Part shown: in pieces, positions 10,374 through 23,300 of the stretch
Position numbering within the stretch: position 1 is the first letter of the stretch
How the letters are laid out: each line of letters starts with the position of its first letter
DNA from: Phoenix dactylifera
Lineage: Eukaryota; Streptophyta; Magnoliopsida; Arecales; Arecaceae
NCBI RefSeq assembly: GCF_009389715.1
Contig: NW_024067740.1
Span: 372,001-436,000, forward strand
Direction of reading: 5' to 3'
Length of the DNA stretch: 64,000 nt
Translations under genes and position numbers: made by a program
The notes under the pieces: generated by a model
What the model was told of the DNA's origin: nothing
What the model saw: the letters and a program-made list of their open reading frames with translations, nothing else
Databases searched by the model: none

Positions 10374-10600
10374 ATCTGGACAATGATGAGGGACGGCAGA
10401 GCCTTTCAGGCCAAGTATGTTTTCCATGAAGCCAATGGGGCTGTGGATTGGGTGATTGCTTATGCAGCCAATCACTCCGGTAGCGCCTTGTGAGCTGGTG
10501 ATGGGGAACTGCTCCTGGCACTCCGAGGTATTCTATTTTTTGATTTTATTAGATGCATCTGTACTCGTCAAGTACAATCCATCCGTCTTAGTAAGAAAAA
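10374..10600 (+). pseudogene. LINE RNase H domain remnant
   Basis: One frame gives VFHEANGAVDWVIAYAANHS, an in-frame stop, then LRGILFFDFIRCICTR. This is the C-terminal end of the RNase H-like domain (RVT_3 type) found in plant LINE elements, including the typical reanxaadw helix and the final FFDF motif. The stop codon and lack of a reverse transcriptase show a dead 5'-truncated insertion. Confidence 0.7.
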
Positions 10601-11374
10601 AAAAATCATGCACCAAATCAAAAAATAAAATAATGCAGTACCTAACGATGCATCAATGGAAAGAATAAATAGATCAAAAAGGTGCATAATTTGGATGATA
10701 TTTTGTAAATTTAAAAATAGAGAGTATCGTACGAATTAGACAGCATATATCAATAAAGCGGCATCCTACTTTAGTCATCACCAATGAGAAAAAAAAAAAA
10801 TAACTAAAAATAAGAATAATTTATATACACATATTTTGAAATTAAATTTTTTAAATTTAATTAGAAAAATAGAGACGAGATATATTCGTCTAGGAGAAAT
10901 AAATAAGGAGATTCGTCCTATTAATATAAGGTACGATTAAATAGGTAGCGGGTGCTCGTGCTGTAAAATTAATTAAAAGAAATTGTGCTCGTGCTATCCG
11001 GAGTATTTAATAGGTTGTTGGTGCCCATTAACCAAGTAAGACGTAGTAGGTATGATTTTTTATTTAAAGATGATGGAGCTAACTGGCCGACTTGGCAGCT
11101 TTCAACGATGTAATAAGTACGGTTTTCATAATAAAAAAAGTACGATTTTTAGTGCGCCTATCAATTTATTCGATACACTTCATTTATTCGATACACTTCA
11201 TTTATTTAGTCGATAAAGTACGATTTGGGCTCCTTAGCTTTTGTTGGATGTAATATGACGTCTATCAATTTATTCGATACACTTCATTTATTTTCGCTCA
11301 GATGACCGGGTATGTCCCTCAAACCGCCCGATTTCAGTTGGACCGCCCGGATGCGAGATAAAAAAATCCTGGGC
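10601..11374. other. AT-rich intergenic DNA upstream of OSC
   Basis: It holds a partial third copy of the dispersed repeat (about 10967-11065) and a short direct repeat of attcgatacacttcattta (11168-11290, three times). I see no gene. It is probably the distal promoter region of the OSC gene. Confidence 0.5.
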
Positions 11375-12203
11375 TCAGGCCGATGTTTCCTCCCACCCGA
11401 CTTCGCTCTCCCCTTGGGCCTTGGATGATGACTCCGCTTCTCTCACTCCTTCGGAAGCGGGTCGACCCTCGCTCTTCCTTGCTCCGTCTGCCACCGCGAA
11501 CGCCGCCCTGCGATCACGTCCGCTGCCCGGGTCCGGATGCCACCCTCTTTTTTTTTTTCCCTTCCCTCCTGCGGGCGGTCGAGCCGACCCCATCGGTTTG
11601 GAGCTCCCACGGCGCCCAGCCCAGGGGTTGAACACGAGGCGTTGCTTTGGGAGGGGCCACACCAACGGCAGCAGAGATGGGAGCGAGCGAACTAAATGCC
11701 CTTCCTTTTTCAGTCAGCCCTTTAGGTTAGAACTAAATGCCCTTCTCTGTGAGCGAGCGGCGGTGACAGAGATGGCAGGAGAAAGACTGATGGAAGCTCC
11801 TACTACGCCGCCACCTCCGTGGGCCAGAGGGAGCTTCCAAGATAAATTCAAGAACGGAAGACCCCTAGTCTGCAATTTTCCAATCTTTCCATCTCATCAC
11901 CATCAAAGTATCTCGATCTTGAAGGTGGTACTGTGCTCGCGCATATCTTCTCCTTGATTTTCCCCTTGAATTCGAACTGGAAATTTTTACTCGGTCCCCG
12001 CTCTCTCTATTTCTTGATTTTACTTGTTTCTTGAAAGGATTTTAAGCGTTTTATATGCTTGCATGCATTCGTTTTCTTTCTCCATGCAGTGCGATGGATT
12101 TATATATGGTTTTTGCACTAATCTTGAACCTTTTTCCCTCGTTGGATTTTGTTTTGATTGCTTTAATGGATGGATTCCCGCAGTTCTTCCTCCTGATCCG
12201 GCA
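11375..12203 (+). promoter_or_regulatory. Candidate OSC promoter/5' leader, possibly with a leader intron
   Basis: Composition shifts sharply to GC-rich at 11330-11850, unlike the AT-rich flank, as expected near a plant transcription start. A leader exon may end at cttgaag|gt near 11924, with the next exon starting at cccgcag|ttcttcc near 12181, shortly before the ATG at 12204. The 178-codon frame at 11421 has no recognisable protein and is probably leader sequence. Transcript data would be needed to place the start. Confidence 0.35.
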
Positions 12204-14339
12204 ATGTGGAGGCTTAAGATTGCGCAGGGCGGCAGCCCGTGGCTGAAGACGACAAACAACAATGTAGGGAGGCAGGTGTGGGAATTTGATCCGAATATGG
12301 GCACGGCTGAAGAGATTGCTGCAGTCGAGAAGGCCCGTGAGCTGTTTCGGGAGCATCGTTTTGAGATGAAGCACAGTGCTGATCTCCTCATGCGATTGCA
12401 GGTATATAAACAGAAAGAAGCCCCGTTTCTTACTATTACTTTTTTCTTTTTTTTTTTTTTTAATGTTTATCTTACTGGGGCAGGTAGAAATATGTGCTAG
12501 TTGTCTATGATTGTTGACAGAAGTAGTTAAGAGATCCAAATATGCTGTTATTCTTATTCAATATTTGTGAATTTAGAATTCATCAATGATTGGCTTGAGA
12601 ATATCCCTCACAAGCTCGTTATAATTCATGGAAGAATATGCAAGACTAAGAAATAATGGAACGAGGAGACCTACATATACGTTTGAAGGTTGAAAATTAT
12701 TTGGTCATGTAAGCTGACGCTTGTAATTACATGACTGGATTTGGTCATCTTGCATAATTTATGTCTAGGCCATTAAAAATCATTGCGAGGAAAGCATCTA
12801 GGATGCCCAGTACAGTTATTTTGGGATTCAAGTTGTTTCTGAAACTTTAGAAATTATTTTGAGATTTATAGGTGTTTCCCTATTATGATACTTAACTGAT
12901 GTTGAAATAATTATGTCAGAGATAGCTTTGGGACCTAAGGATTGATGATACGCAATATTGCTCTGATGATTACACAAACTCGTTATGATAGTAGAATTTG
13001 CTAATACTCGCTTCAAGTCATCTATATATGCTAGTTCTGCAGCTAAAACTCTCTAACTGCTAGGATGTCTTCCATAATTAAAAATGCCAAATGATACTGC
13101 ATTAGCATATAAGTTTGCCAGCTATTGAATAGATAAGAATGACTCTGGAACTCCAGAGTTTGGACGGCAAAGTGTGTTCTGATGGAAAATGCCCCTCACC
13201 TCTCTTCCGATCATCTCCTTTATTTGAAGGTAGTGATATTGTTCTTTTTTAACTTTCTTAATGCAGTTTGCAAAGGAGAATCCACTTGAAATAAACCTCC
13301 CCAACATCGAGCTAGAAGACCATGAAGATGTTACAGAAGAAGTTGTATTGACCTCTTTAAGAAGGGCTATTAGCTGTTATTCTACTCTCCAAGCACATGA
13401 TGGACACTGGCCTGGGGACTATGGCGGCCCATTGTTCCTTATGCCTGGCTTGGTATTTACTCCCATCTGGAACATATTCAATCATAATATTGTACAGTTG
13501 GTTTTTGTTGATAGGCAGCATTGATAGTTAATACTGCAGAATGAAGATTTTTGGATCATTTCTGTCTCTAACTTGAACATGCTGTTTCTGCATTATACCT
13601 AAGTTGCAGGCTGATGCCCTTCTGTCAACTTGTATTAGGAAAAAGAAATATGAGAATATGCATTTCATTCATCTTGCTGAATTAGTTGGTGGGGCATAAA
13701 GGCATCATATTCCTACTTTTTTGTTGTATGATAACAATTGTTTTATGTGTTTGATTTATTGTGGTGCAGATTATAGTTTTATCTGTTACTGGGGCATTAA
13801 ATGCTGTCTTATCACCAGAGCACCAGCGGGAGATTCGCCGTTACCTCTACAATCATCAGGCATCCACAATTAAAAACCTCCTCAGTTTCGTATAGCAGTT
13901 CTTTGTTACATAGAGGTTCTGAAGCTTCAATATATTGAAGACTTAATGAATTATATTGCAGAACAAAGATGGTGGCTGGGGTTTGCATATAGAAGGCCAC
14001 AGCACCATGTTTGGTTCAGCCTTGTCATATGTTTCATTGAGGTTGCTGGGTGAAGGACCCGATGATGGAGACGGGGCAATGCAAAAAGCACGAACTTGGA
14101 TTCTAGACCATGGTGGTGCGACGGCCGTAACATCATGGGGAAAATTTTTGCTTTCTGTAATAAATTTGATCCTTTCATCCATCTAAATGACAAAGCTTGT
14201 GGTTGACAATTGTAAGGAGCAATTTTTGATGTCCTTGTGCTGAAATAATTGCAGGTGCTTGGAGTGTTTGAATGGTCTGGCAACAACCCACTACCCCAAG
14301 AGATGTGGTTACTCCCATATTTTCTGCCTGTTCATCCGG

Positions 14340-14373
<34 letters not shown>

Positions 14374-17300
14374 ATTTCCCCCCCATCTGTTGTTAGTAGT
14401 TTTTTTTTGTCTTTTTCATTTCTCCCGGAAGGGGTTATTGGTGACAGTTTTGGATTAGTATTAGATTAGTATTATATGTATAGGAATGCAAAATAAGTAG
14501 TACATCTTGGCTTCTTTTTATCAACAAGAGAAGCCAAATTTCAGAAGAATTTGTAGGCACAATATCTCTTTTAGTGGCTATGGGTGTTGAAGCCATTGCT
14601 CACCAACGTAGTAATATTTTAAGAGTTCTGATGCACTCCCAGAGAGAATGGGCACCTCTTCAAGTGTTCACTGTCTCGGTGAAGTGTAATTAGATTCACA
14701 AGTTTATTTCCTTTATGTACAATGAAGGTTGCTATGATACTATCTCATCTTTTACAGCCGACAATCTTAAGATCATGCATTTTGTTTCAATGTTTGTGAG
14801 GCAGCTTATTAATTATCAAATTTACAAATATTCCTTCATACAAATCGAGGACCAAAGGTGTTGATATTTACAACATGTTCCTTTGCTCTTTTGTCTACTT
14901 ATATCTTCTGTTTGTTCTGATAGCTTATAGATCCAAACGAAGTTTTTCTTAAGTATGTTCCATAGGCCACTGGCCATAGATCTAACAAAGTGGTTGGTGT
15001 GATAGCTGATATCTTGTTCAAAAGATCAAGTAAATTAAAAAGAATTCACTTGAGTAAATATAGAAACCAGGAAGATTAATTAATTTTGATATATAAAGAT
15101 ATATCACAATTATTCTATAATTTTATGGACCTTCAATGAATTTTCCATTCTTCGAAACTCTTCTTTGATCCAATATATAACATTTAATATCTGTACTTGA
15201 AGAAATTGATAGACACATTCTCCTTTTTTTTAAACAAAAAATTAGTAAATTTGTTTTCCTTTTCTTTGCATTCATAGTAAAGAATGCTGACTTGATATCC
15301 CTATATCTTTCAAAAAGTGTGGCCCCAAAAAGAACCGAACGGAGGATAAAGATTCATGTAGCCGATCCCAACTAGTTTGGGGTTAAGGCTTGGTTGAGTT
15401 GAGTTGAGTTTGCATTCATAGTGTTGTCTTCCCTAGTTGATACAAAAAATGAGGTCTGCTACCTTAGATAATGCAGGCAAGAGTATTCATAATGGAAGGC
15501 ATGCCTCTTGTTATATCTGTCCAAGGATTTTACTGTTAGCCATGCATGGGGACCATTCCTTAGTGCAATATTAAATGCTGACTTGTTTAATTTTTGAATG
15601 CTTCAAGGTTTGCCATGTTAACTTCTCTTGCTTCACAGGACGAATGTGGTGTCACTGCCGGATGGTTTATTTGCCCATGTCCTATATATATGGAAAGAGG
15701 TTTGTGGGTCCAATTACACCTACAGTTTTATCACTGAGGAAGGAGCTATTTGCTTGTCCCTATCAGCAAATAGATTGGAATCGGGCTCGAAATGAGTGTG
15801 CAAAGGTTGGTAGGATTTGTGTTTAATAACATGTTTTCCTTGTGAAGTTAGATTTCTTTTGTGTAGGCTGTGCCTTGTAGAATTCTGAATATACTCAAGT
15901 AATTTAGTTGTATATGTGAAGGTAAAATTTTGAAGAATTTGGCAGATGTTCTAATGGAAAATTAAGAAAATTGTGAAACTTTTAGACAGTCTACTTGAAA
16001 AAAGATAAGGGGATATAAGGAAATTTTGAAAAAAATCAAGAAGAGCTGTGTTAAGATTTGGAAACATGCATGCTGCAATGATCTTTTTTTCCTTTTCTGT
16101 ATGGGTATATATTACTCAATTACCTTTGCTTAGCTTGTCATAATAGGATAAATGAACCTGTCCCTTTTATATATATTACTCAATAAATGTGATAGATGTA
16201 TGGAGATCAGACACAATTTCTTTTACAACATAATTGTCGCGCTCCGAGCCCGAAGCGCAACAGACGCCACACGCCTGCACAGCAGACCATATAGGAATGC
16301 AAGGCAGCTGACCGTATCAAAGCAATTACAAATGCTTAAAATTTGCTTAAACATTAATTTATTCAAAACAATCTTACAAAGTTTCAAAATAGCATATGTC
16401 AACATAAATCAAATATTCTAGATAATCTAACTAAAATTTCAATAATCGAGCAAAATCTTTCAAATCTAACGCACTCCTCAATTCTGTGCGATCAAGCCTC
16501 TAGTTCTGAAAAACAGACAAAATATGATAATGAGCTACACTAGCCCAGTAAGCAACATAATACCTTAGAGTGGGGTCAAAGCGTATTAGATATTTAATCA
16601 AAACACAAAATAATGACTGAAAATTAAATCACAAATAAGCATTTTTTTAAATTTATTAAGTATTTTAATAAAAACTATGATATCAGAATCCCAACATCAA
16701 TAGGCTACGACCACGTAACCTAGTGGCATGGGTCGCACAAAGTGCCAAAAACCACTATTGTTAACCACCGGTAGCAACGGTGTCCAAAAACCACTATTCT
16801 AATCACTGGTGGTGCGGTGTCGAAACTAGTTTCTCATAAATATAAGTCGATAGGGCCAACGAATAATCTCCATTGGCAGGGCTAGAACAGATCATAGCCA
16901 TGCTGAGGATATATACATATAAAAACATATTTCATAAGTTGTCCAGTCATATTTTACATATTTTATAGCATATAACAAAATTTTCAAATAATATCTAACA
17001 TGCTTGACCCATTTTACTAAGTACAAAATATATTTCAAAATTTAATCAACTAATAATTATTTTACCAATAATTTAGAAAATACACTTTGAAGCATTAAGT
17101 TACTTACCTCTTCTCGCTTTAAACCCTACTTCAGGTAGGCGGATCAGGTTTACCTGTTTAAATATCATTAAATATAATTAACTTTTTTGTTAATTTTAGA
17201 GCTAAGCAAAATCAAAAATACTATTGGGCACGTCCCAACAGGGCCCAAAGTTGGCCCATAATAAGTACGACCCAATAGGCCCAAACTTGGCCCATATTGG

Positions 17301-20300
17301 ACACGACCCAATAGGCCCGCATTGGCCCGCATTGGGTACGGCCCAATGGGGTTCGAAGTCGGCCCGCAATGGACACAGCCCAATAGGGCCCAAGCTTGAC
17401 CTACATTGGACATGGCCCAATAGGCTGGCATAGACCCACATTGGACATAGCCAATAGGGCCCGAGTCGGCCCGCAATGGATTCGGCCCAATAGGGCCCCA
17501 AACTTGGCCCACAAAAGGGCATGGCCCAATAGGGCCCAAAGTGGCCGAACTGGGCCCAAGTTGTGCCCACAATGGGCTCGGCCCAATAGGGCCCAACATG
17601 GCTGAACTAGGCCCAAGTTGGGCCCATAATGACTCAATGGGGCCTAAAATGGGTGATGTGGGTCCGTATTTAGCCCACAATAGGTACGACTCCAATAGAG
17701 CCCCAATATGGCTGATGTGGGCCTAAGTTGGGCCCACAATGGGCACGGCTCAACAGGGCCCAAAGTGCTGCTCATGACCCATCATGGCCCACAAATGGCC
17801 TCTGTTCTTTCCGATTCATCCAAGAACAGGGGAAGAAGGGAACAAGAAAGGAGGGAGCCGGCGGGGGTGGCCAGCCTGGGTGGCGGAGGCCGTCGTCCGG
17901 TCGACAACCAGCCGACTACAGTGGCGGCTGGCAACTGCTGCGGCGACCGGCGTGAAGAAGAGACCGAAAGTGGTCTCAGTTTGGAGCCAAAATAGAGGAA
18001 GAAATCAGGTTGTTTGGCAACGGAACGAAGGCAAGGGGAAGGACGATTCACCGGCGAGTGACAGAGGCGGTAGAGAGGAGGGATCTCAGTTGAGGAGCGG
18101 CTCAATCGGCGGCGTCTGGTGGCTACTTTTCGACAGCAAAATAGATCTCGAATCAGGAAAATTCGGAAGAAACAGAGGGAGAAGGGGAAAGAGAGCTCGG
18201 CAGAGCTCAAGGCGATGGCCGAAGGTGAGGAAAGAGGAAAGGGAGAGACTCGATTGGTGATCTCAGGAGGAGGAATGGGGGGTTTTATAGGCCCTAATTC
18301 GAACGGTAGACCACTGCAATTTCTGTGGCGGGCGTGATCAGCCGCCGCTCATGCTGCCGTGAAACGGCCGTAGGGCGGCCACGGAATGTTTGCAGCACCT
18401 CCGCTCCCATTGTGCCTGGAGAAGTCGGAGAGGATCGCGATTGCGATCCTCTGCTCCAGCTCCTTCCAAAAGAGGCATTGGGCTGAAGTCGGCTGGGGTT
18501 GCCTGCTTCAACCCATTATCTCACATTCTCACTCCTTATAAAAATTTCATCCTTGAAATTGAACATACCTTAGCTTGGAACAAGATCCGGATATTTTTCC
18601 TTCATCTCATCCTCCAATTCCCATGTAGCCTCATGTTCTAAGTGATTGCTCCACTGGATCTTGATATAAGGAATTGTGCGTCTTCTTAATACTTGTTCCT
18701 TTCTATCAACCACATGTCAAGTCCTCTCTAAGCTGCAAGGGAGCTACTTCTACCACATGGCCCGTATCTGGAACATACTTTCTTAACATGGAAACATGGA
18801 ACACATTATGAACCACAGATAGTGATGGTGGAAGTGTCAATCTGTATGCAACAGCTCCAACTCTTTCCAGAATCTCAAAGGGTCCCACATAACATGGACT
18901 GAGTTTCCTACGTATTCCAAATTGCATTACCCCTTTAGTAGGAGACACTTTCAAAAACGCATGATGTCCGACCTGAAATTTCAATTCTTGCCTTCTATTA
19001 TCTACATAAGTTTTTTGTCTACTCTGAGCTATCCGAAGGCATTCTCTGATTAGCTGAATCTTTTCTACTATTTGTTGAACAATCTCGAGACCCATAAGTT
19101 TTCTTTCACCTACATCATCATAACATATAAGAGATCTGCACTTCCTTCCATGCAAAGCCTCATAAGGTGCCATCCGAATACTTGCCTGGTAACTATTATT
19201 ATATGCGAACTCAACCAAAGGCAAGTGACGGTCCCAAGAACCCCTCATATCAATCACACAAGCTCTCAGCATATCTTCCAATAGTTGAATTGTCCTTTCC
19301 GACTGGCCATTGATCTGAGGTAGAAAGTTGTGCTGAAGCTGAGAGTGGTCCCCAAAGCTTTATGCAGACTATCCCAAAAGTGAGATACAAATCGTGAGTC
19401 CCTATCGGAAACAATGGATACGGGTACTCCATGCAACCTCACTATCTGCTCAATATAGAGCTCCGCAAACTTTTCCAATGTCATTCCCACTTTGAATGCC
19501 AAAAAGTAAGCTGACTTTGTCAAGCTGTCCACAATCACCCATATAACATCATAACCCTTAGGAGTACAAGGCAATCCAAAGACGAAGTCCATTGTGATGT
19601 GTTCCCACTTCCATTCAGAAATTGAAAGGGGACGTAATAACCCTGCCGGTCTCTGGTGTTCTGCTTTAACTTGCTAACAAGTCAAGCACCAAGCTACGAA
19701 CTATGCAATTTCTCTCTTCATGTTATTCCACCAAAACATATTTTTCAAATCCTTATCCATCTTAGTACCCCCAAGATGCACGTATATCCAGTATTATGAT
19801 TTTCTCCCATAATTTCTCTCTTCAAATCAGAGTCATTTGGAATACAAATTCTGTTCCTAATCTCAATGATCTATTCTCATGAATTCTGAACTCTGCCTGA
19901 GAACCTGACTCAATATCATTTCTAATATTTTGCAACTGAGGGTCATCTGCTTGAGCAATCTTGACCTCTCTATCAAGGTAGGTTGGACACACAAATTTGC
20001 TAAATGTGTATCAGAATCATTCCAATATACCTTGATTTTTGCTCTCCTCAGATCTTCCAGAATGCCCCTCTAAGAGGTGAGTAAAGCAGCAATATTATCC
20101 GTAGATTTTTTGCTTAGTGCATTAGCCACCACATTAGCTTTTTCTGGCTGGTAATGTATAGACAAATCATAATCTTTTAGCAACTCTAACCATCTTCTCT
20201 ATCTCATATTGAGTTCCTTCTAGGTAAAGAGGTATTTTAGACTTTTGTGATCAGTGTACACCTTACAAGATTCACCATATAAGTAATGCTCCAAATTTTC

Positions 20301-23300
20301 AATGCAAACACAACAACAGCAAGTTCAAGATCATGAATGGGGTAGTTTTCCTCATATGACTTTAACTGTCGGAAAGTATAAGCGATCACCTTATCATTCT
20401 GCATCAGCACACAATCCAATCCTCTCTTTGAAGCATCGTTGTAGATGATATAACCTTCACCACTAAAAGGAATGGTAAGGATGGGGGCTGACACCAAACG
20501 TTGCTTAAGCTCCTGGAAGCTCTGTTCACATTTATTTGACCCCTCAAACTTAATTTCTTTATGAGTTAGTCAAGTTAAAGGTGCAGCAATGGAGGAAAAA
20601 CACTCAACAAATCGTCTGTAATATCCAGCTAGGCCTAAGAAATTGCGAATCTCAGAAATACTGTTCAGCTTGCTTCAGTTGACCACTGCTTCTACTTTCT
20701 TTGGATCCATATAGATTCCCTCTTTAGATAGCATGTGTCCTAGGAACATTACACTGTCCAGCTAAAATTCACTTTTCTTCAATTTACCATACAACTGCTC
20801 CTGTTTTAGGATTTCTGGTACTATTCTCAAATGCTGCTCATGCTCAGCGTGACTTCTAGAATAAATTAAGATAACATCAATAAAGACCACCACAAATTTG
20901 TCTAAAAAGGGTCTGAACACTCTATTCATCAGATCCATAAAAGTTGCAGGAGCATATATCAGCCCGAAGGGCATAACCAAAAATTCATAGTGCTCGTAAC
21001 GAGTGCAAAAAGTAGTCTTACGCACATCTTCAACCCTCATCTTTAATTGATGGTACACAGAAGGAAGATCAATTTTGGAGAATACGTAAGCATCCTTTAA
21101 CTGATCAATAGGTCATCAATTCTTGGCAGAGGATACTTATTCTTTACTGTTTATTTATTTGTCTCCCGATAATCAATACATAATCTCATACTACCATCCG
21201 TTTTCTTTACAAACAATACTGGAGCTCCCCAAGGTGACACACTAGGTCTGATGAAGCCTTTATCAAGAAGATCTTGCAACTGCTTCTTTAATTCTTTCAT
21301 TTCAGCTGGAGCCATTCTATAGCGGGTTTTAGAGTTTAGTGTGGTACCGAAAATCAAATCAATTGCAAATACAATTTCTTTATCTGGTGGCAAGCTAGGG
21401 AGGTCTTCCGAAAAGAAATCAGGGTATTCATTCACTACTGGAATATCTTCCAATCTTTGATCTGATTGTTTGATATCAACTACTGGCAATATACACCATA
21501 CTTCCCTTCCTGAGTAGCCGCTTTATTTGCATAGCAAAGACAACTCGAAGGGAAGTATAAGCACTACTCCCCATGAAGCTAAATTTAGTATCTCCAGGGA
21601 TCTGGAAGTTAACCCATTTTTTATGGCAGTTAATGGTAGCAAAATGTGATGCTAACCAGTCCATACCCAGAATTATGTCAGTCATGCATATCTATAACTA
21701 TCAAATCAGCAGTCAAGTCTCTACTTATTATCTGATTTGGACAAGTCTTGCAGACCTGATTAGCAATCATCCCACCCCCGGCAGGGGTGCTAACATGCAA
21801 ATCATACTCTAACGGCACACAAGGCAGGTCTTTTTTTTGCACAAATGCAGATGACACAAAAGAATACGCAACACCAGAATCAAACAACACATGGTTATAA
21901 ACAGATACAATCGGTAATGTACCTGACACCACAGTATTGGATGCCTGAGCATCCTGCCGAGTCAGTGCGTAAACAGGGCCCTGTGTGCACGGTCTCCCTC
22001 CTTTCTGCTGCTTGGGAGAAGAAGGCTGAGCCGACTGAACCGGAGCAAGAGAAGCTTGCACTTGCTTGGTCCTTGTAGCTTAAGGCCTCTGAACTAATTG
22101 AGATGCTTGCTAATTTCGAGGGCATCTGCTATCTTATGACCTTGATGACCACATCTGAAGCAGGCGCCGGACAATCGTCTGTTGTATTCAGTCTTATGCA
22201 TACCACCACATTCATCACATTTAGGCTTCTCTTGCTGATGTTGAGTAGTCTTTCCATAAGATCCCTGCTTTTCTGATTTCCAAGATCTATTACAAGATTT
22301 TGCAGTCCTGCTAAAATTCTGTCCACTACGAGTATCATAATCTCTGTTCCTCTTCTTTTATTTTCTATCTTTCGTATCATGTGTTTCCTTCCAGACAATT
22401 TTCATATTTTTGGCCCTATCAACCAGATCATCATAACTTGCTGAGTGCACTGCGGCCAAACCCCGACGTGAGTGAGGCTTCAACCCTTCTTCGAATCTCC
22501 TCATCCTTAACTCTGCATCCATAACGAGGTGGTAGCAAACTGAGACAGCCAGCACACTCTGCCTCATACTCATCCACAGTCATAGTTTCTTGAGACAAAT
22601 TGAGAAATTTCCACTTTAACTCCCTTAGACGGCTAGAAGGAAAATATTTGGAGTAGAAGGCTGTGCGAAACCTCTGCCTGGTAACTGGCTCATGCTCGTG
22701 TGCGAATGTGCGCTGCACAAACTTCCACCAATGATGAGCTCAGTCCTGAAGCATATAGATAGCAAATCTGACCTTCTTTTCATTAGTGCACTCCATTGCT
22801 CTGAAGGTTTTCTCCATTTCATCTATCCAAGCTTTGGCCTCTTGAGGACTAGTGGTGCCTTTAAAGGTCGAAGGAGCCATTTTTTTGAAGTATGCTACAC
22901 TCTTTTGCTCAGAAGGACGAACATCTTGCTGGATTGATTGCTGGGGTTGTTGCCTCTACTGGCGTACTAACCCAACAACCTCTTCAATTAGTTCGAACAA
23001 CCTAGTTTGATTTTCGGCGACAATTTCTGGAGTCATTGTTGATTGACCGAGGATTGGCTGATTCACCATTAAATGCCCAACAGCTCCTTCTTGGTGAATT
23101 CCAGAGACCGCGTTCTGGGGCCTCAGGTTTTGCGATGCCTCGGCTACTTGGTTAGTACGGACTCTACCCTGAGAGCCCCCAACCATCTGATTCAGATTGC
23201 GGGCATGACGAGGCGGCATTCTGATTCAGTGAAAATAGGCAAATATCAGAATAACAAAAGTTTATTAGCCAAAAGCATTTTACATTATTCCCCTTGTCTA

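Larger units (their letters stand above)
14340..15638 (+). other. OSC intron 5
   Basis: GT-AG intron holding a CT microsatellite at its 5' end and a retroposon tail near 15320-15412. The rest is AT-rich and unremarkable. Confidence 0.75.

Noticed and set aside
11421-11957. 178-codon plus-strand frame before the OSC gene
   Set aside because: No recognisable domain. It is GC-rich and placed where the OSC leader is expected. I treat it as untranslated leader.
17168-17695. 175-codon minus-strand frame rich in LGPIGP repeats
   Set aside because: It is translation of the GGCCCAATAGGGCCC minisatellite in an LTR. Several frames on both strands are open for the same reason, and no protein family fits.
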